Assembly (NCBI GenBank): GCA_003427395.1 | Contig: BFEA01000784.1 | Location: forward strand, 87,949-108,319 | Direction: 5' to 3' | DNA: 20,371 bases | Source: Chara braunii | Taxonomy: Eukaryota > Streptophyta > Charophyceae > Charales > Characeae | Shown here: in pieces, positions 1 through 6,690 of the stretch | Layout of the letters: each line of letters opens with the position of its first letter | Position numbering within the stretch: position 1 is the stretch's first letter | Program-made: the position numbers and the translations under genes | The notes under the pieces: model-generated | What the model was told of the DNA's origin: nothing | Seen by the model: only the letters and a program-made list of their open reading frames with translations | Databases searched by the model: none

Positions 1-314
1 GGGAAAGGGAAAGGAGGAGAAAAAGAGGGAGGAGAAATGAGTAGAAGATGAAGATTATGAGTGAAAAAGACAAGGTTTGAGCTCAACAACACAAGAAGAT
101 GGGTGAGGAGGGAGGTGGAGAAGAGAATGAGAGGAGGAGAGAGGGAGGGGAACGGGAAGGAGGAGAAGAAGAGGGAGGAGAAGAGGAAGAAGAAGAGGAG
201 GGAGAAGAAGAAGAAGAAGAGGAAGAGGAAGAGAGAAAGAAGAAAATGAAGAAGAAGAAGGAGAAGAAAAAGAAGAAGAAGAAAAAAAAAAAAAAAAAAA
301 AGGGAAGGAGAAGG
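1..314 (+). repeat. Purine-only tract (GAA/GGA-rich, with an A run near 283-301)
   Basis: Nearly pure A/G on the plus strand, made of GAAGAA, GGAGG and AGAAG units with a long A run at its inner end. The right arm has the complementary pyrimidine tract, but with CTT repeats where the left has the A run, so the tract is slipping. Open frames through it, on either strand, are low-complexity artefacts. In LTR sense it lies downstream of the TATA box, in the R/U5 zone. Confidence 0.85.
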
Positions 315-707
315 GGAGGAGGGGCATCTCTTCACTCACCTCTAGTATGCCTCACTCTCAATGAAGCTTCCTCCTCCTTCAAGCCTTCCTTCCTCCTTCT
401 CTCACCTCCTCCAAGTTGTTATGGCACCTACTACTAAGACTAGGGAGTCCTTTCCTCTTGGAGGGCTAACGGGACCCCTCTCAGCCTTTCCTTCCTCTCC
501 ACTAGCTTGGGAGCTATGGCGGATTACCCCCTCCACTACCACTAGCTTATAGAGCCTCTTCCCACTAGCTCACAGTCACCTCCAAGCTTCCGGACTGGCA
601 GGGGTTCCCCTCACTACTCTCCAATTGCCTCTAGAGCTCTCTCGGGCTCATTTGGGCAGCATGGACACTCCTCATGCAAGTATGAGTGTGGCGGAATGAA
701 TCCCCAA

Positions 708-715
708 CTTATATA
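708..715 (-). promoter_or_regulatory. TATA box of the left LTR (TATATAAG)
   Basis: TATATAAG on the minus strand, preceded by a GC-rich stretch and followed by TTGGGGATTC. It is conserved in the right copy. Transcription would start around 680 and run leftward, out of the element, as expected for a 3' LTR. Confidence 0.65.
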
Positions 716-847
716 GGCTAGGAACAACAGTCCGGCCAGTCCTTGGGCCCTTCCAAGTGCCCCAAGGTGAACCGAGGTACCCCCAAGGCCAATTTTCACC
801 TCTAGGCCTCTCCAGGGGCACCTGGGCCTCTTTTCGGCCAGGTTCAT

Positions 848-880
848 GCAGTCCGAGTGGTTGGTACCAACTCGGATTGC
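848..880. repeat. Compound hairpin: GCAGTCCGAG stem with inner TTGGTACCAA palindrome
   Basis: The outer 10-bp stem (GCAGTCCGAG with CTCGGATTGC, one G-T pair) encloses a 3-nt bulge and the 10-nt perfect palindrome TTGGTACCAA. The same structure is at 19404-19436 in the right arm. Confidence 0.7.
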
Positions 881-924
881 CTCTTGGCCTACCCCGGTCT
901 CTTTTCCCCCTCACAAATGCTGCT

Positions 925-948
925 CCCTTGGGTCCTAATGCCCAAGGG
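925..948. repeat. Hairpin: perfect 8-bp stem CCCTTGGG, 8-nt loop
   Basis: CCCTTGGG at 925-932, loop TCCTAATG, CCCAAGGG at 941-948. The right copy is at 19336-19359 with one stem mismatch. Confidence 0.65.
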
Positions 949-1059
949 GCAATTTTATTTGAAGGCAAAAGGCCTAGTGGGCGTTTTTCTCGATTTTTTC
1001 AGGTTTCGGCCTCCCTTGGGTAGGCCTGACCATTTTTCTAAGTGGCGGCACATTCTCAG

Positions 1060-1084
1060 CCTTGGATCTGGCTGAGATCCAAGG
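1060..1084. repeat. Hairpin: perfect 10-bp stem CCTTGGATCT, 5-nt loop
   Basis: CCTTGGATCT at 1060-1069, GGCTG loop, AGATCCAAGG at 1075-1084. The right copy (about 19201-19223) keeps nine of the ten pairs. Confidence 0.7.
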
Positions 1085-1257
1085 CCAGCAATAATCCGTG
1101 CCACCCCCTAGTAGCCCTTGTCTCAATTTTGAGCCGCCAAGTCCATTTTTTCAATTTTTGGTGCATCTGGCTCTCTTTTTGGGCCAAATGCACTGTTTCG
1201 TATTTTTCCCTCTTTTGTTTCTTTCCATTTTGGATTGCCACCTAATTTCGGATCTAG

Positions 1258-1285
1258 CCGTTTTTTGTTGGCCCACAAAAAACGG
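1258..1285. repeat. Hairpin: perfect 11-bp stem CCGTTTTTTGT, 6-nt loop
   Basis: CCGTTTTTTGT at 1258-1268, TGGCCC loop, ACAAAAAACGG at 1275-1285. Conserved with a perfect stem at 18999-19026 in the right arm. Confidence 0.7.
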
Positions 1286-1392
1286 TTGTTTTTTCTCCAC
1301 CATGAGATCTGTTTTCAGATCCATGGTCCAAAAGAAAACCGGATTTTTCCTATTTGCATTTTCTTTCATTTTTGTTTTTTTAAATTCAGATA

Positions 1393-1429
1393 TTGTTGAG
1401 ATATGGCCCTAAGGGCCATATCTCAGCAA
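1393..1429. repeat. 37-nt near-perfect palindrome (18-bp stem, 1-nt centre)
   Basis: TTGTTGAGATATGGCCCT pairs with the following 18 nt around a single central A, with one T-G pair. The right copy at 18855-18891 is the same length. Confidence 0.8.
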
Positions 1430-1914
1430 TCCGGCCTGCACTCCTTAAATCTAGGAGGAATGAGGTCATCATTGGGACCTCGCAGTCCCTACCGCAGCCA
1501 TCCCAATGGACCGGCACACTCCCCTCCACCCATTTCTCCTATTTTGTCTTATTCTCCCTCATTTTTCTCTTCTTTTTCTTTTCTTTTTCTTTTCTTTTTC
1601 TTTTATTTTTGTTGTGACATGTGTCAATTTGCTGTGCACTCTCTTTCTAGGCCTTAGAACCTTGATTGTGGCCAGGTCCATGGCCGGCTGTTGGCCATTA
1701 CACCCCGGCCCACCAAGTTAGCATGCCCATGTTCGTAGGAGGCTCATTTTCCTCCCGTTAGCCTTCATTTTGAGCCCCCTTGGCTCCGATTTTTCTTGGC
1801 TAGCCCGTTTTTTGCTTGGAGTTCCCTTGGGCTCTTATTTTCTCATGCCTAGCTAGTTTAAAATACTCCGGACTGCTGGGCAACCCTCCCCTTATTATTG
1901 TTTTGTTTTGAGCC

Positions 1915-1975
1915 CCACTAGTGTTTGCACTAGTAGTGCTAATATTTTCCACCGTCGAGATCAAGGCGTCGTTTG
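1915..1975. repeat. Hairpin pair module (CCACTAGTG + half of CCGTCGAGATC)
   Basis: CCACTAGTG (1915-1923), TTTG loop, CACTAGTAG (1928-1936), then GCTAATATT and one half of a CCGTCGAGATC hairpin, whose second half has been lost here. The intact right-arm version is at 18282-18343. A second diverged copy of the module is at about 3525-3585. Confidence 0.65.
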
Positions 1976-2360
1976 CTTTTCACGGCCACTTCTCACCTTG
2001 GCTAGTGGTCTCCTTCCCGGGACACCTCAAGTCCCCGCCGCTTCCCATACTAGTCTAATTTTTTTTGTTCCCCCGACGGTGCCGTCGACAAGGCCCAATT
2101 TTCGGCAATTTTCATTTGGGCCCCTTTGGCCCCCGGCGTCATCCCGGTTGATGCCCAATTTTTATTTGGGACTTCCTGTGCCCCCGTCAGTCCCGTTTTA
2201 TTTTTTTCATGTGTCCCAAGTGCCGTTAATAATTGTTCGGCCGCCGGACCCATGCCGTGTCGTTGCCGTTTTACCGCCACACTCCCCTAGGCCCGTGGCG
2301 TCGTTTTTCTCGTGTTTCGGGCATGCCGTGGTCCATTTTCCCTTGGTCCAGGCGTCCTTG

Positions 2361-2386
2361 TGCAGTCCGTCATTTCTCGGACTGCA
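2361..2386. repeat. CCG-N8-CGG hairpin (9-bp stem TGCAGTCCG)
   Basis: TGCAGTCCG, 8-nt loop TCATTTCT, CGGACTGCA; a perfect 9-bp stem. The right copy is at 17863-17888 with one mismatch. First of a series about 160 bp apart. Confidence 0.78.
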
Positions 2387-2518
2387 TCCACAGCCATATT
2401 CCTAGCCCCACAGCCCCACGGCATACCCCTTGCCTAAGAAAAATAAAACGTTAGTTTTTCCCAAGGCAACCGGGCTTAATTTCGGTTCCCAGAGCCCCAA
2501 GAACTTGTGTTTGCCCCT

Positions 2519-2555
2519 CCCTATGCAGTCCGTTGTAACTCGGACTGCAGTAGGG
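2519..2555. repeat. CCG-N8-CGG hairpin (9-bp core, extended by CCCTA/TAGGG)
   Basis: Core TGCAGTCCG (2524-2532), loop TTGTAACT, CGGACTGCA (2541-2549), with CCCTA pairing TAGGG outside after a 1-nt bulge. In the right arm (17695-17730) the 14-bp stem is perfect. Confidence 0.8.
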
Positions 2556-2685
2556 GCTGTTTTCATTGTCCTAGTGCCCCACAACTAACCCCCAACTGAA
2601 AGAAAAGAAAACGGTCATGTCCCAAGTGCATCCGGTCTCCATTTTGGCTCCCGGTGCACCTAAAACATGTGTTTGGCCTCTCCCA

Positions 2686-2710
2686 TGCAATCCGTTATTT
2701 TTCGGTTGCA
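2686..2710. repeat. CCG-N8-CGG hairpin (TGCAATCCG type)
   Basis: TGCAATCCG, 8-nt loop TTATTTTT, CGGTTGCA with a 1-nt bulge. Right copy at 17541-17565. It lies 162 bp after the previous member, and its flanks resemble that member's flanks, so the unit is a diverged tandem duplication. Confidence 0.72.
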
Positions 2711-2717
2711 AGGGGCC

Positions 2718-2760
2718 TTGATTTTCTTTGATTTTCTCTGCATAAATCAAAGAAAATCAA
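2718..2760. repeat. Hairpin: perfect 17-bp stem, 9-nt loop
   Basis: TTGATTTTCTTTGATTT (2718-2734), loop TCTCTGCAT, then its exact complement (2744-2760). The right copy at 17491-17533 is also perfect. Each half contains a short direct repeat of TTGATTT. Confidence 0.82.
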
Positions 2761-2899
2761 AGTCCTTTGTAACCGCTATATGCTAGAATGAATCTGGTCC
2801 AAAATCCCTCCCCTAGTTGGCCGTTTTCGTCCGTTAGTGCCCTTTTGATTTTCCCCCTTTTACTTTTTTTTTTTTTTTTTTCTTTTCTTTTCTCTTGCT

Positions 2900-3190
2900 C
2901 CACTTGTGGACAGTTGGGACCCGTCAGTCCCTACTTGTTGCAGTCCCAAGTGATGGCCAACTCACTCATCCTATCTCACCTCCCACTTTTTTTTTTTTTT
3001 TTTTTAGCATGCCAAGATTCAACTAGCCGTTAAGGCCCTTTTCTCAATTTTCTTTTCTCTTCTTTTCTTTCTCCTCCTTTCTTGGACAGTTGGGACTCGG
3101 CAATCCCTACTTGCTGCACTCCCAACTGACGGCCAACTCACTCACTCCCTCTCACCTCCCACTTTTCTTTTTTTTTTCTATTTTTTTTTC
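2900..3190. repeat. Diverged ~176-bp tandem duplication within the LTR
   Basis: Blocks beginning GGACAGTTGGGAC recur at 2908 and 3084. Each continues through a TCCCTACTTG block, a GGCCAACTCACTCA block, CACCTCCCAC and a poly-T run. The second unit holds a hairpin, CAGTTGGGA (3087-3095) with TCCCAACTG (3120-3128). Right-arm equivalents lie around 17080-17360. Confidence 0.7.
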
Positions 3191-3275
3191 TTTTTGCAAG
3201 CCAAGTGTCGACTAGTCGTTAAGGCCCTTTTCTTGCCTCTTCCTCTTAGTTTTGGTCCTTCCTATGCGCAGGGGC

Positions 3276-3297
3276 CAGTCCGTTATTTTTCGGGCTG
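3276..3297. repeat. CCG-N8-CGG hairpin (7-bp stem CAGTCCG)
   Basis: CAGTCCG, 8-nt loop TTATTTTT, CGGGCTG, with one T-G pair. Right copy at 16951-16972. Confidence 0.7.
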
Positions 3298-3437
3298 CAG
3301 TCATGGCCCTTCCATGCCCTTGGCAGCCACCGTTTTCCCCTCTCCCTTCCAAACGGTAGGCCCCCATGCACTGATTTTCTCCGGGAGGCCTATTTTTCTC
3401 ATGGAGCCCCTACGGCTCCATTTGCCTTGGGGGAGGT

Positions 3438-3459
3438 CAATCCGAGATTTTTCGGATTG
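3438..3459. repeat. CCG-N8-CGG hairpin (perfect 7-bp stem CAATCCG)
   Basis: CAATCCG, 8-nt loop AGATTTTT, CGGATTG. Right copy at 16789-16810 with one mismatch. Relative to the CAGTCCG/CGGACTG type, both halves changed together (G-C to A-T). Confidence 0.72.
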
Positions 3460-3675
3460 CTCCCATGCCTCTAACACTTGTCTTCTCTACTTTTTATTTT
3501 TCTTTTGGCCCTCCCGCTAGCTCCCACTTGCACTAGTGGTGCTAATATTTTTGGTCATCAAGATCCTCGATCTTGACGGTGCCACTTGTTTTATTTTTTT
3601 TGCACCACATACCATGCCGCCATTTTCCCTTGGGACGTCACAGGTCCCCACCACTTGTCCCGCACTAGTCCCCGA

Positions 3676-4030
3676 CACTAGTCCCGCTGGTACTTGTCCC
3701 ACCGGTATCGCATTTTCGGCCTAGCCTCACGTGGTCCCCGACACCGGTCCCATAGGTGCCGCATCTTTGCTTGGCCCCATGCGGTTCCCAACACTCGTCC
3801 CACGGGTGCTACATTTTCTTTTGGTCTCACGCGGTCCCCGACACTTTGTCCCGCCGGTACCGCATCTTCTCCTGGTCTCACGCGGTCCCCGACACTTTGT
3901 CCCGCCGGTACCGCATCTTCTCCTGGTCTCACGCGGTCCCCGACACTTTTTCCCGCCGGTACCGCATCTTTTCTTGGTCTCACGCGGTCCCCGACACCTT
4001 GTCCCGTCGGGCATGAGTCCTCACTTGGCC
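3676..4030. repeat. Minisatellite, 50-51 bp unit, about 6-7 copies
   Basis: Units beginning TGGTCTCACGCGGTCCCCG start at 3822, 3873, 3924 and 3975 (exact 51-bp steps), with more diverged 50-bp units starting near 3722 and 3772. Each unit contains GTCCCGCCGGTACCGCATCT. The array lies in the U3 side of the left LTR and is absent from the right copy, whose homology ends in the first unit. Open frames across it, on both strands, are by-products of a unit length divisible by three. Confidence 0.9.
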
Positions 4031-4404
4031 CTTGACCCCCTTGTTGCCGTGTCCTGGCGGCCTACTTGGCCCAGCTATGTTTTCTCATGTCGGTGCCTTA
4101 CGTATTATTCACCCATTTCCCTTGCTTCTTTTCTCTCTTTGCAGCGCGCATCCTTTGCCACCACTTTTCTTGGCGGTCCTCCTCCGTTTCGGGGGAAGGG
4201 TCGCCTTCGCCACTTTCTTGCGTGCCAGCGCCGCTCCTCGTTCCGTCAATTTTCTTCTTAGTCCATTGGTCTCGACGACTTTGGGCAGCTTCTACGTTCG
4301 TAGTGCCTATGCCTAAGCCTTGATCCTTCCATCCTTCTTGCCTCCGGTTTTCTCTGTCGTGCACAAGTTAGCCATATACAGTCTCTTGAGTGACGGGAAG
4401 TCAT
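4031..4404 (-). other. U3-side LTR sequence, no gene seen
   Basis: Between the minisatellite and the LTR start. Single-copy in this window, without a convincing frame. On the plus strand a pyrimidine run ending in TTTGCAG (about 4125-4143) resembles a splice acceptor, but nothing else supports an intron. Confidence 0.5.
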
Positions 4405-4424
4405 TCGGGACTCACCAGTCCCGA
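4405..4424. repeat. Hairpin at the LTR start (perfect 8-bp stem)
   Basis: TCGGGACT (4405-4412), CACC loop, AGTCCCGA (4417-4424), four bases inside the LTR terminus on the minus strand. Confidence 0.7.
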
Positions 4425-4428
4425 CACA

Positions 4429-4440
4429 TTCCCCCCACTC
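4429..4440 (-). promoter_or_regulatory. Polypurine tract preceding the 3' LTR
   Basis: Minus-strand GAGTGGGGGGAA is followed directly by TGTGTCGGGACT. This is the usual arrangement of the plus-strand DNA primer (RNase H-resistant polypurine tract) and LTR start in Ty3/gypsy elements. It fixes the element's orientation and the LTR boundary. Confidence 0.75.
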
Positions 4441-4443
4441 ATT

Positions 4444-4461
4444 CGCGATGTCCTCATCGCG
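4444..4461. repeat. CGCGATG hairpin beside the polypurine tract
   Basis: CGCGATG, TCCT loop, CATCGCG; a perfect 7-bp stem immediately upstream of the polypurine tract in element sense. The same hairpin with a TCCC loop is at 5820-5837, next to a second polypurine-like tract. Confidence 0.7.
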
Positions 4462-4533
4462 CACCTGTCCATAATCAATAAGGATTCGGGAGTGGTAGAC
4501 AGGAGGGAAGAGGGGGAGGGGCGAGATGGGTAG

Positions 4534-5250
4534 TTAGCTTGCCAGGGTCCTTTGTGTGTTTTCCCATTCCTTTCTCAGGGTTTTCTTTACCTTCCCGCCC
4601 CTTGGGGTGGAGGACGGTATGGGGGAGTCGAAGGTTTTTCTTCGGGCCTCTCTTTTCTTCCTACAACTTAGACCAGGTTGCTCATTTCCATCATAGCTCT
4701 GCCTCTTTATCTTTCCCTCAATTGAGACACGAACTTCCTCTTCAGTCAACTCTGTATACCCAGCAAGGTAGCCCATAATTCTTTCGACTTCAATAACATG
4801 AGGCAGACGATGCTCTCCTTGCTTTATATGCTTACCTACTGGCATGCTGGCTTTATTCCCAAGATGACAATTTGTTGTCACAACACCATGGGTTTTCTCA
4901 TTATATGCCTTGGCATTGTTGATAACAAATTGTAGGCAAGTTTTCGGATGTGACTCAATGTCAGGCATTTGCTTCGGGAGGGAATGTTCGTCCAGTACAA
5001 CTGCCGCCTTTGCTGTGGTGCTACCCACTTCGAATCAATGAACACAGGCACAATTCCCCCTAAGTGCTTCGTAATCTCAAATCTATCTTCCCATTTCATT
5101 GAAATAAAACATTCCCGAGCAGGCACCATTTCGATTTTGTCTCATTCATTACTCTCAGAACATCCACAAATAATCTACTTTTCGGCCCGTGCAATCCATG
5201 TTTTCAGTACAACTTTTCCTCTCCCCAAGGCTCCGGCTTAGCCAATCCAC
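4534..5250 (-). pseudogene. DNMT3-like C5 cytosine DNA methyltransferase, C-terminal fragment carried by the retroelement
   Basis: Three minus-strand frames together read as the C-terminal half of a cytosine-5 methyltransferase. Frame 1 (about 5203-5108) has GLHGPKSRLF followed by an E-K-x-K-W-type stretch and GNV, the place of motif VI (ENV), with the catalytic Glu codon now Gly. Frame 2 (about 5105-4985) has ISMKWEDRFEITKHL and then APQQRRQLYWTNIP, the conserved motif VIII region. Frame 3 (to 4534) has VVTTNCHLGNKASMPV and HRLPHVIEVERIMGY, then AGYT, the target-recognition/motif IX region of the DNMT3 type. Motifs I and IV (SAM binding, Pro-Cys nucleophile) are not visible; DWLSR near 5248-5235 may be a remnant of motif IV. 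It sits between integrase and the polypurine tract on the element's strand. The family methylates cytosine in DNA. This copy is inactive: frameshifts near 5106 and 4980, the lost Glu and a missing N-terminal half. Confidence 0.85.
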
Positions 5251-5269
5251 ATGCATTTCTCCGGGTCAT

Positions 5270-5795
5270 TTTTCTCGGCTTTTCTCAGGTCCTGCCAATT
5301 CCGCATGCATATTATCCTCTGTTCTTTCTTGCCTTATACTTAATTGACTCTCCTTGTGCAACGCTCGACTCATCCCTTGTGCATTTCTTTTCCCAAAACA
5401 TCTTGTCAGGCCTTTTTCTCAAACCCATGCGGACCAGTTACTCATCCGTTTCTCAACCTGCCAACCTCTCTTCTAAAATCTATGCAAAATCCATCATACA
5501 ATTCTTTTCTTTTTCGGACGTATCGCTCGGCCCATTTTCAAGTTCATGCCAATTCAATCACACAGGTCTTTTTCTCTTCTGGGCATCTTGCTGTCCCCTT
5601 ATCTCAGGCCCCTCGCAAAGCCAGTTACACAAGTCTTTTCTGTCCTCGGCATCTTGCTAGGCCCCCTTTTCTCAGGCCCATGCAAAATCAATTACACAAG
5701 TCTTTTCTGTTCTGGGCATCTTGCTAGGCCCCCTTTTCTCAAGCCTACGCAAAGCCTATTACACAATTCTTTTGCATGCGTTTTCATTGGTAGAT
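5270..5795. repeat. Tandem repeats of about 66-67 bp, 5-8 diverged copies
   Basis: Blocks of the type CATCTTGCTAGGCCCCC then TTTTCTCAGGCCCATGC then ATTACACAAGTCTTTTCTG start near 5525, 5591, 5657 and 5724, with more diverged units to the left (about 5404, 5458). The array begins just beyond the broken methyltransferase and may have displaced its N-terminal half. Frames through it are not credible proteins. Confidence 0.82.
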
Positions 5796-5799
5796 GGCA

Positions 5800-5837
5800 C
5801 ACCTTCCCCTCACTCAAAACGCGATGTCCCCATCGCG
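5800..5837 (-). other. Second polypurine-tract/LTR-start-like signature with CGCGATG hairpin
   Basis: On the minus strand CGCGATGGGGACATCGCG, a short spacer, GAGTGAGGGGAAGG, then TGTGCCATC. This closely matches the true 3' end at 4461-4420. It suggests a second, related 3' end (nested or duplicated), with the 66-bp array as its LTR-like continuation. Confidence 0.5.
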
Positions 5838-6160
5838 CGACTGGTTCTCACTCGGAGGTACGCAGACCTTTGGCCCACCAACCGCAGTCAAGGACACAAG
5901 CCCATCCGCTTCACAAAAGGAAGAGTGATCAATTCCTTCCCAGCGAACGACGCCTCTTCCTCCTACTCGGTCCGACCTTTCTTCTCTCACGTGGCGAGCA
6001 CCAATACTGAGGTTCCTCCTCACGTCTGGCAGGCAGGTCCAATCCAAGCCTTTCAGGGCCTCGTCTAGCCGCCAAAGCGTTCCTTGCGAATCGTTCCTCC
6101 TGAGTGGTAGTTTTCTGGATCCGGCCTCTTCCTTTCAAGAGAGTTAGGGCTCTCAATTAG
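5838..6160 (-). pseudogene. Possible coding remnant upstream of the second polypurine-like tract
   Basis: Two overlapping minus-strand frames stay open here. One ends SENQSRDGDIAF (at 5814), resembling the RDEDIANEWGE ending that precedes the real polypurine tract. The other contains LGLDLPARREEEPQYW. Reading across a frameshift gives a plausible hydrophilic segment that could be the end of a polyprotein of a related element. I recognise no domain. Confidence 0.3.
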
Positions 6161-6690
6161 TCTGCGAGTGCAGTTAAGAGACCTCGCAATTCGTCCCGAA
6201 ACGGTTGTAATGTTCCGGCAGGGCAGTGTCACCCAATTAGTCCCGTGGTGGTGGCGGACTCCACCCGGTACCTCGCCAGCCTCTCCCCTTGGACAGTGCC
6301 ACCCAACTTAGCGCGGGCAGTCGTGGTCCGACCCAAACGGCCATGGCACCCCTCTATGACATGGCGTGTGGTTGGAGAATGGCAAAATAGACTTAGATGA
6401 GAATGACTCTCTCGCCCATTTGGCTCTCTCGCCCTTTGACGTTTAGGCATTCAACAGGAGGCGCAATTTGAACTCCCCGACTAGAGCTCATTGTCGGAGG
6501 TGGTTCTGAACGTCCCGCACCGATCCAAGTGGTAGGTGCCTTGGTCCTTTAACCCTCATCCTCTTGTAAGAGGAATAGGTCGCGCTGAGACTTTGCCCTT
6601 TAAGGGATAGAGGTCTTGGGGTCGCGGTGCAAGCACCGGTATCCCCCTCTTGCTGAGGCCAAGGACTAGAAGAAAAGAGAAATCCATTTC
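6161..6690. other. Non-coding 3' region with a diverged ~70-bp duplication
   Basis: CAGTGTCACCCAA (6224) and CAGTGCCACCCAA (6294) start two diverged 70-bp units. The remainder, including a stretch with AAGTGGTAGGTGCCTTGGTCC, has no convincing frame, RNA gene or domain. Confidence 0.45.

Larger units (their letters stand above)
36..3676 (-). repeat. Left arm of a 3.6-kb inverted repeat
   Basis: The reverse complement of 16654-20256 aligns along this arm. Landmarks in both arms, in mirrored order, are the purine/pyrimidine tract, the TATA box, the hairpin with inner TTGGTACCAA, the 37-nt palindrome, the CCG-N8-CGG hairpins, the 17-bp hairpin and the poly-T/poly-A runs. Over left 1011-1200 I count 5 mismatches by eye. 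The outer edge is near 36 and the inner edge near 3676, where the 50-51 bp minisatellite begins. Left 3571-3654 (about 84 bp) is absent from the right arm. Confidence 0.93.
1..4428 (-). repeat. Very long 3' LTR of the minus-strand element (left end may run past the window)
   Basis: On the minus strand a polypurine tract (4440 to 4429) is followed at 4428 by TGTGTCGGGACT, a typical LTR start. Everything leftward reads as one LTR: minisatellite-bearing U3, hairpin ladder, TATA box at 715-708, then a pyrimidine-rich R/U5 zone. The same sequence from 3676 down to 36 recurs inverted at 16654-20256, showing it is a mobile-element repeat. More than 4 kb is very long for an LTR. The outer end is uncertain: positions 1-35 do not match the right copy, so the left copy is truncated, has slipped in the purine tract, or is misassembled there. 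Confidence 0.7.

Noticed and set aside
55-437. Several overlapping frames of Glu/Lys/Arg or Ser/Leu/Pro repeats
   Set aside because: They are translations of the purine/pyrimidine tract and lack protein-like composition; the same holds at 19847-20296.
614-847. A 77-codon frame in both arms (also 19437-19670)
   Set aside because: It runs across the TATA box and hairpin region of the LTR. Its presence in both arms follows from the repeat.
3194-3520. A 108-codon open frame on the plus strand, with a same-length counterpart at 16728-17054 on the minus strand
   Set aside because: Both are the same repeat in the two LTR arms. About eight amino-acid differences, the hairpins inside and no domain argue against a protein under constraint.
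4098-4150. Splice acceptor (pyrimidine run ending TTTGCAG)
   Set aside because: Single motif on the antisense strand of the LTR without a donor or exon.
3678-4261. Long frames on both strands with 17-residue repeats
   Set aside because: Explained by the 50-51 bp minisatellite: the unit is divisible by three and few stops occur in GC-rich units, so several frames stay open at once.
5270-5795. CRISPR-like array
   Set aside because: The units are contiguous diverged tandem repeats of 66-67 bp without unique spacers, in a eukaryotic retroelement context.
6480-6680. Possible rRNA or other structured RNA gene
   Set aside because: No recognisable rRNA or tRNA signature; the stretch only has generic GC-rich segments.
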